Notes under the pieces: model-generated
The model's database searches: none
The model's input: only the letters and a program-made list of their open reading frames with translations
What the model was told of the DNA's origin: nothing
Program-made: the position numbers and the translations under genes
Shown here: positions 47,545 to 55,542 of the stretch, piece after piece
How the letters are laid out: each line of letters begins with the position of its first letter
Numbering within the stretch: position 1 is the first letter of the stretch
Assembly: GCA_012270975.1 (NCBI GenBank)
Contig: JAAXHH010000074.1
Span: forward strand, 62,001 to 126,000
Reading direction: 5' to 3'
From: Candidatus Latescibacterota bacterium
GTDB taxonomy: Bacteria > JAAXHH01
Length of the DNA: 64,000 nt

Positions 47545-50199
47545 ATGAATGAAGAAACAGCCAAGAGTCCGACCCAGGCCCGTACGATACGGAAGTTCAA
47601 TCCAGGGACATTTCAGTCCGATGAAGAGGTAATCAGACAGTTCGTGGTACGGCGACCTGAACTGGAGATCGTGCTTGATGTACTACGCGGCAACGTTGAA
47701 ACGCCTGCTTGCCAGCACGTCCTTCTTGTTGCACCTCGAGGTAGAGGCAAGACCATGCTGTTAGCCCGTGTCGCCGCGGAGTTGCGTGCAGACAATGAAT
47801 TGTCCCGGAGCATGCTACCGGTGCGATTCATGGAAGAAAGTCACGAGGTATTCGACATCGCCGACTTCTGGCTTGAAACGCTCTTCTATCTTTCGAAAGA
47901 GATCGTGCGTACTGATCCGGATCTCTCCCGGGAATTACTGACCACCCATGCCGATCTGGCCGGTCAATGGCGGGACGAATTCCTGGCGGAACGTGCCAAA
48001 GCCACCGTGCTGGGCGCATCGGATCGATTGGGCAGAAAACTCGTACTCATGATCGAGAATATGCAGACTTTGTGCGATGACGTGGACGACAACTTCGGCT
48101 GGCAGTTGCGGGAGACATTGCAGACTGAACCTCAGGTCATCCTGCTTGGCACCGCCACCAAGCGTTTCGAGCGGCTGGATGACGTACGTGAACCATTCTT
48201 CGAACTGTTCCGAATACTTGACCTGAATCCGTTAGATACAAAAGCCTGCCAAAGGCTGTGGCAGGTAATCAGCGGCGATGATGTGTCTGAACGCCGCATT
48301 CGACCGCTACAGATACTTACTGGTGGCAACCCCCGCCTACTGGTTATCGTCGCGGAGTTCGCCGGGCATCGCTCGTTACGCAAGTTGATGGAAGAGTTGG
48401 TGTCGCTTGTTGACGACCATACCGAGTATTTCCGCGGACACTTGGAAGCACTGGCATCAACGGAGCGCCGTGTCTATCTGGCCACGATTGATCTTTGGCA
48501 ACCTTCAAGTACCAGCGAGATCGCTGCCCGGGCACGTTTGGACGTTCGCAGTGTTTCCAGTCTTCTTGGCAGACTGATCGACCGTGAGATGGTAATGGGT
48601 CATGGAACAGGTAGGAAGCGCTTGTACTCCGCCGCGGAGAGACTATACAGCATTTACTATAAAATCAGACGTGGACAAGGTGAAGCAGCCATCGTGCAAT
48701 ACCTGATAAGGTTTATGGCGGTGTTTTACACCAAACAAGAACTCGTAACGATGGCCGAGGGTTTACGAACAGAAGCCGCTGAGTTTCCGGATATTAAAGA
48801 GGGTCTGGATCGGGCTAAAGCGGAGATTCCTCACCTTGACTATCTTTACAATCAAGCGATTTCTACTGTTGCAGAACCTGGTCGTTCTAATGTGGAATCT
48901 CAAGACTCTCCACTGTCAGGTCTTTCACAGCGACAGCAACTTTTGTTTCGTGTCAGCCCCAAGTGGGTTGAAGGGAATCTGATGTATCATCTGGGCAACT
49001 TTGATGCTGCAATACCCATTTACGCTTCTATTGTTGAAGAATTCGGGAGCATAAAGATCCCGGATGTCGAAATCCTCGTCGTCTTAGCATCAATAGCCAT
49101 AGGTCACATTTATGACCGAAAAGGTGAATACGAGGCAGCAATCGCATCATATGACGAAACAATAAAACAGTTTGGCGATAGCACCGAACCTAGAGTGCGT
49201 ATATGCATTGCTACATTGATGCTCAACAAGAGCAGATCGGAAAGTAGTCTCGGCGACCAGAACGCTGCAATAGCAACAACAGAGGCAGTTGTCAGTCGTT
49301 ACGAAAAAACCGCGGACCCTCATATTCGGAAGGTTGTCGCTGAATCCTTACTAAATGGTGGTATGCTCAAAGGGGAACTTGGTAATAAAGAGGAAGAGAT
49401 TACATCGTATGAGGAGGTTATCAACCGATATAGTGCAGATCCGGAAGATGGGATGAAGAAAGTCGTCGCCAGTGCGATCACAAACATCGGTGTGGTACAA
49501 GGTCAGCGTGACGACTTCGAAGCAGCATACAAGACGTTCGATTCCGTCATTGAGCGATACGGGTCCAGTGAGACCTCCGAACTGCAATCAACCGTAGCAA
49601 GAGCGATACTGAATAAGGGGCAAGTATACGGACATCAAGGTGAGAGTCAAAAGGCGATTACAACGTTTGATTACCTGGCTGAACGATACGGTAATTTGGA
49701 GACTAAAGATGGAATTGCGGATGTCGTTCGAGCCTTGAATGCCAAGGCGTATTACCAAATCACCCTTGAATTGTTTGATGAAGCACTGTGCACGTGCGAC
49801 GATGCAGATAGACGGCTCCCAGGTGGAAAAAGCGAAAACAGTCAGGAGAGAACCGTTACTTCCTGGATACGGATGAAAGCGCTGTATCACAAGTCAGATG
49901 AGGACGCAGTTTTGGCCTTGTTTCAGACGATTTACTCTAAATTCGATCAGGATAACGAAGACTCAATGGGTATGATGCAATCCGGTGTAGTGGGTATGGT
50001 CGCCGAGGGTACGTCTGAGAGCGAGATTCTGAATGTTCTGATGAGCAACGAGCAGAAGGCTGAAGCATTGGCCCCACTAGTTGTGGCGCTTAGGATTCGC
50101 TTAGGGGAGAATGTGCGTGGACCAACAGAGGTATTGGAGGTGGCTGAAGACATACTTCAAGAAATTGACGAAGAGTCGAACAGGAGTGCAAGTAAATGA
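47545..50199 (+). CDS. STAND-like ATPase with winged helix and C-terminal TPR repeats (second gene of the NTPase pair)
   Basis: An 884-residue protein. The N-terminal NTPase domain has Walker A APRGRGKTM near residue 65 and a Walker B variant LVLMIENMQ in which Glu takes the usual Asp position. A winged helix (SSTSEIAARARLDVRSVSSLLGRLIDREMV) follows near 320-360. About six TPR-like units of some 43 residues then come from about 460 to 720 (for example GEYEAAIASYDETIKQFGD). ATG 47545 is ten bases after AGGAAGGA. An NTPase-HTH-TPR order is typical of STAND sensors, where the repeats recognise a ligand and release oligomerisation. No separate effector domain is visible. Confidence 0.78.
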   Translation: MNEETAKSPTQARTIRKFNPGTFQSDEEVIRQFVVRRPELEIVLDVLRGNVETPACQHVLLVAPRGRGKTMLLARVAAELRADNELSRSMLPVRFMEESHEVFDIADFWLETLFYLSKEIVRTDPDLSRELLTTHADLAGQWRDEFLAERAKATVLGASDRLGRKLVLMIENMQTLCDDVDDNFGWQLRETLQTEPQVILLGTATKRFERLDDVREPFFELFRILDLNPLDTKACQRLWQVISGDDVSERRIRPLQILTGGNPRLLVIVAEFAGHRSLRKLMEELVSLVDDHTEYFRGHLEALASTERRVYLATIDLWQPSSTSEIAARARLDVRSVSSLLGRLIDREMVMGHGTGRKRLYSAAERLYSIYYKIRRGQGEAAIVQYLIRFMAVFYTKQELVTMAEGLRTEAAEFPDIKEGLDRAKAEIPHLDYLYNQAISTVAEPGRSNVESQDSPLSGLSQRQQLLFRVSPKWVEGNLMYHLGNFDAAIPIYASIVEEFGSIKIPDVEILVVLASIAIGHIYDRKGEYEAAIASYDETIKQFGDSTEPRVRICIATLMLNKSRSESSLGDQNAAIATTEAVVSRYEKTADPHIRKVVAESLLNGGMLKGELGNKEEEITSYEEVINRYSADPEDGMKKVVASAITNIGVVQGQRDDFEAAYKTFDSVIERYGSSETSELQSTVARAILNKGQVYGHQGESQKAITTFDYLAERYGNLETKDGIADVVRALNAKAYYQITLELFDEALCTCDDADRRLPGGKSENSQERTVTSWIRMKALYHKSDEDAVLALFQTIYSKFDQDNEDSMGMMQSGVVGMVAEGTSESEILNVLMSNEQKAEALAPLVVALRIRLGENVRGPTEVLEVAEDILQEIDEESNRSASK

Positions 50200-50239
50200 G
50201 TGTAAACCATGGGTGAGTCTGCCCGGGTCTTTCGGCCAC

Positions 50240-50287
50240 CTGGTTTAGCCTCAAAGCCTGCAACCAGGCACTTGTATCGATAGACAT
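50240..50287 (-). pseudogene. Truncated vapC (PIN-domain toxin) remnant
   Basis: ATG 50287 begins two bases after the vapB stop, the normal vapBC spacing. It reads MSIDTSAWLQALR, the usual start of a PIN-domain VapC with its first catalytic Asp. After about 15 codons the resemblance ends, and the frame runs into the 3' end of the NTPase gene. The toxin therefore seems to have been cut when the NTPase island arrived or by a later deletion. Confidence 0.55.
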
Positions 50288-50289
50288 AG

Positions 50290-50490
50290 TCAACGTCGCA
50301 GACGCTCGCGCTTGTAGTCGTACGCACCATCCCAGTCGAGCTTGCCGAAAAGCTCTAGCAACTGTTCCTGCTCACGCCGCGCAATAAACTCCCTCAAGGC
50401 CTTGTTGACGGTCGCCTTCTTGGTTTTCTCACCACCAATCTGGAGCGCCTTATTCAGCAGTTTAGGGTCAATGGATACGTATGTTGCCAC
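50290..50490 (-). CDS. VapB-family antitoxin without an intact toxin
   Basis: A 66-residue DNA-binding antitoxin. The N-terminus ATYVSIDPKLLNKALQIGG … ATVNKALREFI is the ribbon-helix-helix type found with PIN toxins, and the tail LFGKLDWDGAYDYKRERL is the toxin-wrapping segment. The preferred start is GTG 50490 with GGAGG 12 bases upstream; GTG 50511 overlaps that site. The partner toxin is only a stub (50240-50287), so this is an orphan antitoxin. Confidence 0.75.
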   Translation of the reverse strand: MATYVSIDPKLLNKALQIGGEKTKKATVNKALREFIARREQEQLLELFGKLDWDGAYDYKRERLRR

Positions 50491-50577
50491 TGTGTGTATT
50501 ATCCTCCGCACATTAAATCACACATGCCTTAACTCAATGGAGATCCCGTACTTAGTTTATTTGATCCAGGATCTTAC

Positions 50578-51672
50578 TCATCGGCGCTCATCAACGCCCC
50601 GCACCTCATCGGACCAATCCCGCCAGATATCCATGTTGGTATGGTCCGTCATGAGCGGGTCCGGAAGGGATTCCGGCGTTTTGAGGAAGCCGTAGATGGT
50701 CGCCTGGCGGATGACGTCGGTCGACGTATTCTGTCCGGCGATGTGCAGGATCTTGGTGTGCCACAGGACCGCCGTGCCGGCGGGGCCGTGGCAATCGACG
50801 GGCTGGGTATCGCGCTTGATGCGCTGGATAACGGGATCGTTGTAGCCGGGCTTGCGTCCCGCCAGGTGTTCGTCCATATGCTTTGCGCCTTCGAGAAAGG
50901 CCTGCCACTGCGCGCGCCAGATCCGGCTGTGGCTTCCCGGCCAAACCGTGAATCCGCCGGAGCCGGGCGGCAGGTCGTCGATATAGGCGGTGACCTGAAA
51001 CCGGACGCGTCCGTAGCAGGCGCCGTCCGTATGGGCGCCGCGGTAGTCAGGACCGGGAAACGGGCTGCCGGGCAGGGTGCAGTACAGGCCGCGCGTCCCT
51101 TGCCCGGTGGACCACACCGGACCCGTCCTGGGCAGACGCAGCGCTTCTTCCGTGGTGAAGGATCCCTTCTCGGGCCATCGCCCGGTCTCTTCGATCCCGT
51201 GGGCGGCCAGCCCGCCGACCATGTCGTCGGACATGAAGCACGGTCCCGTCGTCATGCCGGATTCATCCGCTCCGGCGGGCCATACCACCGTGCCCTTGCC
51301 AAGCAACTGTTCGGCGACCTGCCACAGGGCCCGGGGAGCCAGGTCGAGCATGAAGGGCTCGGTGCCGTTGCGGACGTAGAAGCGATGACCTTCGGTGAAG
51401 AAATAGGGGTCGCCGCCGATCTCGGGCCGCTTCGCCTTCAGATGGCCGCTTACTTCATCGTCGAACGACGCCCAGGTGGAGGAATCGCCGCGCTTCATGG
51501 CGGGATGGTGCGTCTCCACCGCATCCCACAGCGCGTCCCTGGCCTGGCGGCATAGATCGGGGTCGAGCACGGCGGGCAACACGAGGAATCCGTCGCGCTT
51601 GAATTGGGCTATCTGGCTTCTGGTCAGAAGCGGGACTTGCTTCACGCCTGGGTTGATTGGTGCCGGTTGCAT
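50578..51672 (-). CDS. Phytanoyl-CoA dioxygenase family protein (3)
   Basis: A 364-residue Fe(II)/2-oxoglutarate oxygenase. The iron triad is clear: His214-x-Asp216 in GAHTDG and His310 in LWHTKILHIAG, with the oxoglutarate Arg322 in DVIRQATIYGFL. ATG 51672 has GGGGAGGAG nine bases upstream; an ATG at 51702 does not. The family hydroxylates varied small molecules, and no pathway is indicated here. It shares a minus-strand run with the anchored protein and creatininase upstream. Confidence 0.88.
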   Translation of the reverse strand: MQPAPINPGVKQVPLLTRSQIAQFKRDGFLVLPAVLDPDLCRQARDALWDAVETHHPAMKRGDSSTWASFDDEVSGHLKAKRPEIGGDPYFFTEGHRFYVRNGTEPFMLDLAPRALWQVAEQLLGKGTVVWPAGADESGMTTGPCFMSDDMVGGLAAHGIEETGRWPEKGSFTTEEALRLPRTGPVWSTGQGTRGLYCTLPGSPFPGPDYRGAHTDGACYGRVRFQVTAYIDDLPPGSGGFTVWPGSHSRIWRAQWQAFLEGAKHMDEHLAGRKPGYNDPVIQRIKRDTQPVDCHGPAGTAVLWHTKILHIAGQNTSTDVIRQATIYGFLKTPESLPDPLMTDHTNMDIWRDWSDEVRGVDERR

Positions 51673-51698
51673 GTAGTTTTTCTCCTCCCCTACTTTCG

Positions 51699-52376
51699 TC
51701 ATCCTCCCGAACCACGCTCACTGTCCCCTTCATCGCCCTCACTGCCTTCACCGCCTCCGCCGTGTTCTCCGCTCCCTTCGCCTCCGCTCCCATGTTCGCC
51801 TCCACCCTCACCGCCTTCGCCACCGCTCCCGTGCTCGCCTTCCCCAACCTCGGCGTGAGGCGTCCATCCCGTGAACGGTTCTTCCGTTGCGGGCAACGAT
51901 ACCTCGACTATCTGGCCCGGAGCGAGATCGACCGGCGTCGTGGGACCGAGTTCTGTGCCGTTCGAGAGATGTACTTCGACCCTGACGTTGTTCAGCACGC
52001 CTTCCGTGGTGTTCTGCACCGTTCCCACGAACGAATTGCTTGCCGCGTCGTAACGCAGGATGAGCCGGGCGCCCTTCCGGATGACATCATAGGTCTCGTC
52101 CGGGGCAAGGGATTCTCCCGATTCTTCCCCGTCGTCCGACTCGGACTCCGAGTTTTCGGCCCCGTCGTGTTCCGTTCCCGATTCACCGGTCACGTTGCGG
52201 TCTTCACCGCGGTCGTTCGCGCACCCGCTTAGTGCACCCAGGCCGATCGTCGCGGTGAGCCCGACCACCACGGCAAAGGCGATTATATCGAAGATGAGGG
52301 AACGGGATCCAGGTGCCACCATCTCCCTACCGTTTATACTCTCCACCCTCGGCGTTCGTGACTTATCTCTAATCAT
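51699..52376 (-). CDS. Membrane-anchored FxLYD-like protein with Gly/Glu/His-rich tail
   Basis: A 225-residue protein. A single hydrophobic helix (about 28-50, FDIIAFAVVVGLTATIG) anchors it. An acidic Ser/Glu linker follows, then one beta-sandwich (SFVGTVQNTTEGVLNNVRVEVHLSNG… DLAPGQIVEVSLPA) resembling FxLYD domains. The last 45 residues are low-complexity repeats of G-E-H-G-S-G-G-E-G. Its ATG lies inside the end of the creatininase gene (ATGATTAG, 8-bp overlap), so the two are translationally coupled. Cys52 could be a lipid site, but the preceding GALSGC is an imperfect lipobox in a long N-terminus. Function unknown. Confidence 0.65.
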   Translation of the reverse strand: MIRDKSRTPRVESINGREMVAPGSRSLIFDIIAFAVVVGLTATIGLGALSGCANDRGEDRNVTGESGTEHDGAENSESESDDGEESGESLAPDETYDVIRKGARLILRYDAASNSFVGTVQNTTEGVLNNVRVEVHLSNGTELGPTTPVDLAPGQIVEVSLPATEEPFTGWTPHAEVGEGEHGSGGEGGEGGGEHGSGGEGSGEHGGGGEGSEGDEGDSERGSGG

Positions 52377-53133
52377 TCGTCCTCTCCTCGATCACATGAT
52401 CCCGAAGCATCGACGTGGCGCCATCCGGCCGGAACGTGCGGGGTTCCAGGTCGATTTCCTCCCCCGCGATCATCTTCCGGAGCAGCTCGGCCACGCCGTC
52501 CACCGCCACGGGCGCGAGGGCCTCGCCCTTCTCCTTCGTCCCGTATTTCGCGGAGCTCTCCATTTCCATGTCCGCTTCGTGCACCCGGTGGGGAAACAGG
52601 GCCATGGCCATGGAGGTCTCGTATTCGTCGGCGTGCCCGGGCAGCCGGTTATCGTCCATGTACTGGTAGACGACATCGGCCGGGTAGGTGTCCCAATATG
52701 AATTGAAACGCACGTTGACGCCGAGGCGTTCCCGGAAAGCGTCGATGCGGTTCATCATGGGGACGACGTTGCCGCCGTGTCCATTCAGGATGAGAATGTT
52801 GGTCACGCCGCCGCGCCTGAGGGCGTCGCACACGTCGTAGACGTACTCGGTGAAGATCTCCGCGCGGACGGTCAACGTGCCCTTGTGTTCCATCCAGTGC
52901 TCCGATACCCCGATGGCGATGGGCGACGCGACCACGACGTGCGGATAGAGCTTCAGCGCCGCGTTTTCGGCCATGTAGGCGACGCTCGCCGTGTCGTGGA
53001 TCATCTCCAGGTGTTCCAGGTGCTGTTCCGTCGCCGCGGTGGGTACGATGGCTGCCTGGATGACGCCGTCTTCGATCCCTTCCCTGAACTCCTTGCGCGT
53101 CAGGTCTCCGATAAAAACACGCTTTCTGGACAT
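52369..53133 (-). CDS. Creatininase family protein
   Basis: A 254-residue metal-dependent amidohydrolase of the creatininase/ArfB fold. Family landmarks are IVPTAATEQHLEHLEMIHDT, which carries metal ligands, LNGHGGN, and the HADEYETS block. The first motif is usually EQHGPHLP; here it is EQHLEHLEM. ATG 53133 has AGGAG seven bases upstream. Relatives act on creatinine, formamido-pyrimidines (riboflavin/F420 synthesis) or mycofactocin precursors, so the substrate is open. It is translationally coupled to the downstream anchored protein. Confidence 0.85.
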   Translation of the reverse strand: MSRKRVFIGDLTRKEFREGIEDGVIQAAIVPTAATEQHLEHLEMIHDTASVAYMAENAALKLYPHVVVASPIAIGVSEHWMEHKGTLTVRAEIFTEYVYDVCDALRRGGVTNILILNGHGGNVVPMMNRIDAFRERLGVNVRFNSYWDTYPADVVYQYMDDNRLPGHADEYETSMAMALFPHRVHEADMEMESSAKYGTKEKGEALAPVAVDGVAELLRKMIAGEEIDLEPRTFRPDGATSMLRDHVIEERTND

Positions 53134-53202
53134 GAAGCGGCTCCTGTTGGCTGCGGTTGCCATGTATGGTTTTTAACTTTCGTGCAGCTGACGTATACGT
53201 TT

Positions 53203-54258
53203 TTACTCCAGCGCCTGTTCGAGATCCCGAATGATGTCGTCGGTGTCTTCGAGGCCGACGGACATCCGCACCCGCTGCCCCGCACCGTCGCCGGCGACGA
53301 GCGAGCCCACGTCGCCCAGGCTGACCCAGGGCCGGCACAGCCGCACGCGCCCGAAGAGCCGTTCAGCGTTCATATCGGCGAGCTCGAAACTCACCATCCC
53401 ACCGTAGCCGGCCCACTGCGACCGGGCAATCTCGTGACCGGGCGTTGAAGGGAGTCCGGGATAGTAGGTCCGCTTCACCCGGGGATGAGCCTCGAGGAAT
53501 TCCGCCACGGCGCGGGCGTTCATGACGTGGCGGTCCATGCGGATGGAAAGCGTCTTGATCCCGCGAAGCAGGAGGAAGGCGTTCAAGGGGCTGAGGATGC
53601 CCCCGTAGGTGTTCCGGGTGCGCAGGATCCGCTCACCCAGGTCCGGGTCGCGGGTCGTGATGACGCCGGCCAGGGCGTCGCCGTGGCCGCAGAGGTACTT
53701 GGTGGCGCTGTGGAGCACCACGTCCGCGCCGTGATCGATCGGGCGGAAGAGATAGGGAGACAGAAACGTGTTGTCGATTACGACCTTCGCGCCTGCCTCG
53801 TGGGCCTTGCGGATCACCGCGGGCGCGTCGATGATGTCCAGCGTGGGATTCGACAGCGGCTCGAAGTACACCACGTCGGTGGGCTTCTCGAGGGCCGCGT
53901 CGACCTTATTCGGATTCCGCATGTCGATAATTTCGACATCGAACCCGAGCCGGGGCAGTTCTTCTGACATGAAGTGCCTGGTCCAGGTATACGCCGTCTG
54001 GTGACACACGACCCTGGAGCCAGCCTGGATGAGCGTCATCACCGCCTGGGTGACCGAAGCCATGCCGCAGGCGGTCGCGATGCTGCGTCCGCCGCCTTCG
54101 AGCGCGCACATCTTCTCCTCGAAGGCGGTGAAGGTAGGATTGCTGCCCCGGAGGTAGGCGCCGTCCACCGTCGCCGCCTGGTAGATCGGCGTCGCCGACG
54201 CGTTTTCCGCCTCGCCCGCGTGGATGGATCGCGTGATGAATCCCTGTTCGTCGGTCAT
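53203..54258 (-). CDS. Cys/Met-metabolism PLP-dependent enzyme (cystathionine gamma-synthase/gamma-lyase family)
   Basis: A 351-residue fold-type I PLP enzyme. The PLP Lys187 lies in HSATKYLCGHGD, and the cofactor block VIDNTFLSPYLFRP and SNPTLDIID are typical. ATG 54258 has AAAGGA upstream; a longer frame to 54381 has no ribosome site and overlaps the neighbouring gene. It is about 30-40 residues shorter than standard MetB/MetC, mostly at the ends. The reaction could be gamma-elimination or replacement of a sulfur amino acid, but not decided. Confidence 0.85.
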   Translation of the reverse strand: MTDEQGFITRSIHAGEAENASATPIYQAATVDGAYLRGSNPTFTAFEEKMCALEGGGRSIATACGMASVTQAVMTLIQAGSRVVCHQTAYTWTRHFMSEELPRLGFDVEIIDMRNPNKVDAALEKPTDVVYFEPLSNPTLDIIDAPAVIRKAHEAGAKVVIDNTFLSPYLFRPIDHGADVVLHSATKYLCGHGDALAGVITTRDPDLGERILRTRNTYGGILSPLNAFLLLRGIKTLSIRMDRHVMNARAVAEFLEAHPRVKRTYYPGLPSTPGHEIARSQWAGYGGMVSFELADMNAERLFGRVRLCRPWVSLGDVGSLVAGDGAGQRVRMSVGLEDTDDIIRDLEQALE

Positions 54259-54289
54259 TGCTCTGTCCTTTCCCATCCGGGCCGGTTCC

Positions 54290-55477
54290 CTACAACCGCC
54301 GCTCGATGGCCCGGACCATGCGGTCGATTTCCTCCCGGCTATTGTAGAAGTGGGTGGAAATACGGAACACGGGCACTTCATTGATGTGAAAGGCCACGGT
54401 CTCGATCTTCTCGTCGTCCCACAGTTCCTGGCGGATTTTCTGGAGATCGGCGCCCTCGATGGTAAAGGTCGTGATGAACCCGGACATCTCCGGGTCCCGC
54501 GGCGTAAGGAAGCGCACGCCCCGGATGCGGCCGAGGCGTTCCCGCATGTAATCCACCAGGCCCCGGCAGTATGTCCGGATGTGGTCCCAGCCGATCTCCT
54601 GCTGGAAATCCAGTGCCGTGCCCAGCCCGATGAAGGGCGTCTGGTCCCGGGTACCCATCATATCGAACCTGCTGGCGTTGGGGTTTGGATGAGCGCTGGA
54701 ACCCAGGATGAGCGGCTCCACCCTGTCGTGGGCGTCGTCCGATACGAAGAGCATGCCCGTGCCCTTGGGGGACAGCGTCCACTTGTGGAGACTGGACGCG
54801 TAGAAATGGGGATTCCATTCGTCCAGGCGCAACGGCACCATGCTCACGGCGTGTGCGCCGTCCACGACCACCCAGATTCCGTGGTCCCGTCCGATTTCGG
54901 TCAGTTCCTTAACGGGGGTAACCAGCCCGGTGGACCAGTACACGTGTCCGAAGACCATGGCCGCCGTCTTTTCGTTCAGTCCGCTCTTGAATACGTCGAT
55001 AATCTGCTGCTGATCAGTGATCTCCATGGGGAGATGCACCCTGCGGACGGTCATGCCGTGCCGCTCGGCAACGTAGTCGAAGCAGGCGTTGACCGCCCCG
55101 TACTCCTGGTCCGTCATCAGGATTTCGCCCCCCACCTTCCAGGTCACGCCCTGGGCGAAGACGCTGAGCGCCATGGTGGTGTTCTGGACCAGGGCGATAC
55201 GCTCCGGCCGAGTGCCCACGAATCTCGCCAGCTTTTCCCTCGACTCTTCGACGATCGGCCAGTACTGCGGCTGGTGCTTCAGCGGGTCGCTGTCGAAGGC
55301 CCGAATGGCCTCGGTGACCCGGTCCACGACCGGCTTGGGCGACGGTCCGACAGAGCCGCCCTGGAGAAAGGCCACGTCGCGATCGAGATAGAACTGGTCG
55401 CGTCGGATCGCCTTCCAGAAGGCGTCGTCCGGGGCGGGCAATGTATCGGTTACGGCCGGAGTCGAAGCTTCGCTCAT
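54290..55477 (-). CDS. Aminotransferase class V family PLP enzyme (isopenicillin N epimerase-like)
   Basis: A 395-residue enzyme. PLP contacts Asp206 and His209 (VVDGAHAV) and Lys232 (SSLHKWTLSPKGTG) are intact, and FLQGGSVGPSP is the N-terminal substrate loop of the CefD/NifS-like group. The lack of an active-site Cys argues against a desulfurase. The gene ends 31 bp before the cystathionine-synthase-like gene begins and is flanked upstream by a DegT-type enzyme, so three PLP genes form one run. Confidence 0.85.
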   Translation of the reverse strand: MSEASTPAVTDTLPAPDDAFWKAIRRDQFYLDRDVAFLQGGSVGPSPKPVVDRVTEAIRAFDSDPLKHQPQYWPIVEESREKLARFVGTRPERIALVQNTTMALSVFAQGVTWKVGGEILMTDQEYGAVNACFDYVAERHGMTVRRVHLPMEITDQQQIIDVFKSGLNEKTAAMVFGHVYWSTGLVTPVKELTEIGRDHGIWVVVDGAHAVSMVPLRLDEWNPHFYASSLHKWTLSPKGTGMLFVSDDAHDRVEPLILGSSAHPNPNASRFDMMGTRDQTPFIGLGTALDFQQEIGWDHIRTYCRGLVDYMRERLGRIRGVRFLTPRDPEMSGFITTFTIEGADLQKIRQELWDDEKIETVAFHINEVPVFRISTHFYNSREEIDRMVRAIERRL

Positions 55478-55542
55478 TCTGGTTCTCCCATGGGTGGTGC
55501 GGAGTTGTTGCAGGAATCGAAGCAGTGTGTATGGACGACCAC

